Below, one piece after another: positions 60,516 through 64,000 of a DNA stretch of 64,000 nt (positions are counted from its first letter, which is position 1; the number at the start of each line of letters is the position of its first letter). The DNA is from Strongyloides papillosus (lineage: Eukaryota > Nematoda > Chromadorea > Rhabditida > Strongyloididae): contig SRSI01000018.1 in the NCBI GenBank assembly GCA_005656395.1, positions 309,863 through 373,862 on the forward strand, written 5' to 3'. The notes below the pieces were generated by a model, which saw only the letters and a list, made by a program, of their open reading frames with translations, ran no database searches and had not been told where the DNA came from. The position numbers were made by a program, and so were the translations under genes.

Positions 60516-60979
60516 TTAACTAAATGTTATATTTCCAAGATGACAGTTCAAATCTGCATGCCTAACACAAGGAAAATCTGCTAGGCTCATGTTACATTTT
60601 TCTGGAATTTTAAATATATCAGATATTTTTTCACTTCCTTTATCATATTCTATGGTAACATTACAATCTTGAATAAATAAATAAATTATTTTTTGTTTAT
60701 TTATTTACCTGGCTCACTATTACCTCCCAGATATGTAGCAAGATAGAATGGCATGTGGTTTTTTAAATGTTTTTCATCAACCAATACATTACGTGTACAA
60801 TTTAGTTCTGCAGTGACATTTTTTATTTCAGTAGAATTCCAGTTGGACGTTCCAAAAACACTCAAATAGTAACCACTTTCAAATGATATTTTGTATTGCT
60901 CATAAGTCATTTCATACATTGAAATTGGAATTTTAAATATTGAAACAACTATAAATGCTTTAAATATTTTTGAAAACAT
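60516..60979 (-). CDS. TTL-like secreted protein E (two exons, 140 aa)
   Basis: Exon 1 is 60979-60709 and exon 2 is 60667-60516, with a 41-bp GTAAAT...TTCAAG phase-1 intron; the spliced length is 141 codons with stop. The start MFSKIFKAFIVVSIFKIPIS is a probable signal peptide, matching MFLKIFTTFAIISL of protein A. YYLSVFGTSNWNSTEIKNVT matches FYVLVYGEVFWDDKIITNIN in A, and the C-terminal FKIPEKC...HLGNITFS matches FNIPENC...NLGNITLS. Asn-X-Thr/Ser sites suggest glycosylation. A and E form one subgroup; B, C and D form another. The family role is unknown and the TTL call is tentative. Confidence 0.6.
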
Positions 60980-60999
60980 TATTGCGAAATATTTTGACA

Positions 61000-61098
61000 A
61001 TATCAAAATAAAATTCTTTTAAATACCGAAAATTATCATAAAAAATACTGGGAAATAAATATTTAAATCCATATTTTTAATAATCAAAAAACATCAAA
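61000..61098 (-). promoter_or_regulatory. conserved upstream module of TTL-like gene E
   Basis: On the minus strand GATGTTTTTTGATTATTAAA, GATTTAAATATTTATTTCCC and ATGATAATTTTCGGTATTTA occur in the family order. Similarity with gene A also continues up to the start codon (TTTTGATATTGTCAAAATAT). Confidence 0.55.
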
Positions 61099-61134
61099 TA
61101 TAATTACTTTTATATACTAATATTATTTTTACTA

Positions 61135-62060
61135 CACACAAAAAAAATGGAACAAATTTTGACATTATTACATAAAATGCAAAAAAATGTCCCACCACTT
61201 TGAAATGTCAAAATTTACTCAAATTTTAAAATATCAGGCGACAACAAAAATGTTTTAAATGATGCAAAATGTTAGATTTTTGCATAAATTTGGTCCTTTT
61301 TTTACAAAAATATATACTTTTAATATTTTGAAGTAATGAAACATTTATTTAATCTTAGAAATTTTAAAAATACTACATCTAATTTAAAATCTAATTCGTT
61401 TTTATAATATATTATGAAGTGAGTTATCAGAAGTCAATTTCGTGTAATGTTGCTAACGTTTTAACAAAAATTATTCTTTTAAACAACCCGTTTACACCAG
61501 TAAATTTAAAAATTTAGAAATTTTACAACAACAACAAGAAAGAGTGATAATTATCTAATCATACAAAGTAATGTTTATTGAAAATATTATGTTAGTACTA
61601 GCTATTTTTCTTATTTAAATTAAAATATTTAAAAAATTTTTTTACTATGAACAAAACGTATAATGTTTTAATACTTTTATTCAGTTTGACTTTTAAAGAT
61701 GATCTTGAAAAACAGTATAAAAAAGTTGAGTCATCAGATGAATATAACTTTTTATAAAAATCTTATTTATAGTTATTCAAACAATTGAAGAATATTTAAA
61801 AAATACTATCATATATCGATAAATACTCTTTATAAAAGCATTTTTTAATCTTATAATAAGTTAAATTCTAATATAGTATTTTAAAATGTATTGTAAAAAA
61901 TAACTTAAGCTTTAAAATAAAAACTAATTTTAATTATTGCCTTAATTTTTTGTACAAAATAATTGCGTTAAAATTATCGCAAATCAAGAAAATTCAAATT
62001 TTATTAGGTGGGACAAATTTATTACATTTTACGCAAATGTGTGTCCCATTTTTTTGTGTG
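61135..62060 (-). mobile_element. non-autonomous TIR element (CACACA-A8-TGG family), copy 2
   Basis: 926 bp with ends CACACAAAAAAAATGGAAC and GTCCCATTTTTTTGTGTG; inverted relative to 25425-26572 and ~220 bp shorter. It is non-coding and lies ~40 bp beyond the gene E upstream module. Confidence 0.75.
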
Positions 62061-62289
62061 TATAGATTGCGAAAATTTTAACATCACAGAATCAGATTTC
62101 TAGTGAATGAATAAATTTTTAAATTTTGCCTGATGTCAAAATAAATTAAAAAAGAACAAACAATCAAATACGATATATAAAACAAATGTGTATTAAAATA
62201 ATACCTGTGTTCACTTGTAGAATAACAACATTTAAAAAAAACAATATGATTTAAACATCTAAGTATTAATTTGGAATGTATGATAAATA

Positions 62290-63584
62290 TTAAGTTGTTC
62301 AATTGAAAATGTCACTTTTAAAATCATCAATTTTTAAATGATGATAATTTCTTTTTACGTTTACGTATCGTCACAAGATATACACCATCTTGTAGATCAA
62401 ATCGAGGACTATCATTGTCGTTTTTTTTGCATTTTGTTTGCTATTATTAAAAAGTTGCTGTTACTCTAAGAAGAAGTTATGTAAAAAATGGATTTTCAAC
62501 CAATCTACTTGTACGAGTTCAAACTTGGCAAAACAGAAGTCAAAACTTAAAGAAAAATTAATAATTCACTTGGCCAAGGATCTACTTACAAACGAATTAT
62601 ACAATGTTAGTTCCAGAAATTCCGCAATGGAAATATAAGTCTTCAAAGAAAGAAGAGTTTTCGTGGAGTAAGTGTTATTGAGAACGAAAAATTAAAAAGA
62701 ATGGTAGAGTATAATCCAAGAATAACTGTTCGGGATCTCGCAAAAGAATTGGATGTCAGTGTTGTAACTATATCCAATCACTTAAAATACATAAATGTGA
62801 AGAAAAAATGGATTCATTCAAACCCCCCTTGATTTAACTTCCGATCAATGTTTAAGGAGATTGAAAACTTGTTCTTCTTTGATTCTTAGAAACAAGAATA
62901 ATCTATTTTTTAGTAGAATTGTAACGTGCGATGAAAAATTGATCATGTTTGACAACCGTAGAAGGTCATCGTAATGGGTGGGCAAAAATGAGAACCCTAA
63001 AAACTTCCCGAAACTCAGGTATTCAAATAAGAAGGTAATCCTAATTATTTGGTGAAATTGTGATGGAATCATCAATCATAAGTATCTAAATCTTAGAGAA
63101 ACTATGACTGCAGACAGATACAGTAAGGGAGAAGAAGAAATGCGCAAAAAATTATCTGTTCTGAAGCCTGCATTGGTCAACAAAAGAGGCCAAAAATTAC
63201 TTCATGATAATGCTAAACCTCACGCTTCAAAAACGACGGTGCAGAGGCTTAAAGAATTGGAGTATGAAACTCTGCCACATCCTCCTTATTCATCGGACTT
63301 GTCTCCAACAGATTATCATTTATTTAAGAAATTAGAGCTTCATTTGTGGCAGAAGAATATTACTAAATCTGATGATCTGATGACCTGAAAAATGACGTCT
63401 TAGAGTTTTTGGATTCTAGAGACCGGAGTTTTTTTTCAAATGTCATAAATAAACTTGTATCACGTTGGCAACAATGTGCTGATTCCAACGGTACTTATTT
63501 CAAATAAAAATATTTTTTTTTGGCTGAGTTATAACATTTTAAAATTGAATGTCAAAAAGCGACATTTTCAATTGAAAAACCTAA
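62290..63584 (+). mobile_element. full-length mariner-family element, copy 2, inactive
   Basis: 1295 bp, the usual mariner size. The ends TTAAGTTGTTCAATTGAAAA and TTTTCAATTGAAAAACCTAA are inverted repeats flanked by TA (62288-62289, 63585-63586). Transposase remnants run from ~62480 to 63400: YEFKLGKTEVKT, VTCDEKLIMFDN (first catalytic Asp), LLHDNAKPHASKTTVQ (second) and HPPYSSDLSPTDYHLFKKLE (third), consistent with D,D34D. Stops and frameshifts occur at several points, so it is non-functional although its end structure is intact. It belongs to the same family as 1-1308. Confidence 0.88.
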
Positions 63585-64000
63585 TATAAATCGTATTGGT
63601 CTAAAAAACATATTTAGTTTTTTGTGTACATTTTTCGAAAAAATCATAAAAAATGGGTAGTTATAATAGAAAACTATATTAATATAAAATAGAAAAAATG
63701 CTTCTTTGCTTGTCCATATTTTGTATACTATAAAAAAAAACCATTTTGCTTGCCCATTGACAAGCGAATGTCAACTCTCCCGTAAAAATGATATTTTATG
63801 GAACTTTTTAAGGAATGCCTTTTTTTGATAAATTGATTGTTTGGAAATATGTGTTTATATTTTAAATTTCTAACATTACTACTGTGATTATTTTATTATA
63901 AAATTGAAAAAATAAAAATAGTTTTTGTGTACATAAATGTTTATTAAAAAAAACAGGAAAAAATGACGTTAGCAAAAAATCTCTACAATTTTTTTTGTAC
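63585..64000. other. AT-rich non-coding end of window
   Basis: TTGCTTGTCCATATTTTG and TTGCTTGCCCATTGACAAGC form a short local repeat near 63707-63765. No gene was found. Confidence 0.4.

Overview
The window looks like AT-rich nematode nuclear DNA. It holds a CEH-30/CEH-31-type BarH homeobox gene, a secreted protein with MIG-18-like fibronectin-type-I repeats, a family of small secreted transthyretin-like (TTL-like) proteins, introns of about 35-45 bp, and a TTTTCAG acceptor 17 nt upstream of the homeobox start codon that fits spliced-leader trans-splicing. The extreme AT content and tiny introns suggest a Strongyloides-type (clade IV) worm; that placement is inference.

Layout. 1-11.5 kb: a mariner copy at the left edge, two TTL-like genes (A at 1428, B at 7309), a 1.07-kb TIR element, a 1.3-kb foldback, tandem ~530-bp repeats and a MITE. 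11.5-26.6 kb: a decayed autonomous Helitron. It encodes a cysteine-protease-like segment, a repeat-rich linker, an HUH Rep and a PIF1-type helicase. The helicase is split by about 7.5 kb that contains a recent LTR retrotransposon (17928-22953) and a Tc1/mariner-type foldback (23146-24574). A further TIR element sits near the Helitron 3' end at 26607. 26.6-34.4 kb: a LINE fragment abutting the Helitron terminus, TTL-like gene C, then inverted ~2-kb arms that both end in the same Helitron-type 3' terminus and enclose TTL-like gene D. 34.4-42.7 kb: mostly non-coding, with one MITE. 42.8-50.0 kb: the two ordinary conserved genes, the MIG-18-like gene (minus, four exons) and the BarH homeobox gene (plus, two exons), about 4.4 kb apart with their 5' ends facing each other. 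50-64 kb: a long non-coding flank, old repeats, a terminally complete but dead mariner, a second copy of the 1.1-1.25-kb TIR element, TTL-like gene E (minus), another TIR element, and a full-length dead mariner.

Main conclusions. (1) Five TTL-like genes share one architecture: a signal-peptide exon, a phase-1 intron of 35-41 bp at the same place, a short second exon, and a conserved ~80-100-bp upstream module. They are strongly diverged in protein sequence. At least two (B and D) lie in repeat blocks that include Helitron 3'-end sequence, which suggests spread by Helitron capture. (2) The LTR retrotransposon has a decayed RNase H next to its reverse transcriptase and a second, catalytically complete-looking RNase H at its C terminus, beyond the integrase. 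Its LTRs are identical and flanked by a 5-bp duplication, so it is young. (3) The Helitron carries a protease segment whose Gln-Cys and Asp-Pro-His motifs resemble the ubiquitin-specific protease of herpesvirus large tegument proteins.

All joins, alignments and identities were made by eye. No homology search or expression data was available.
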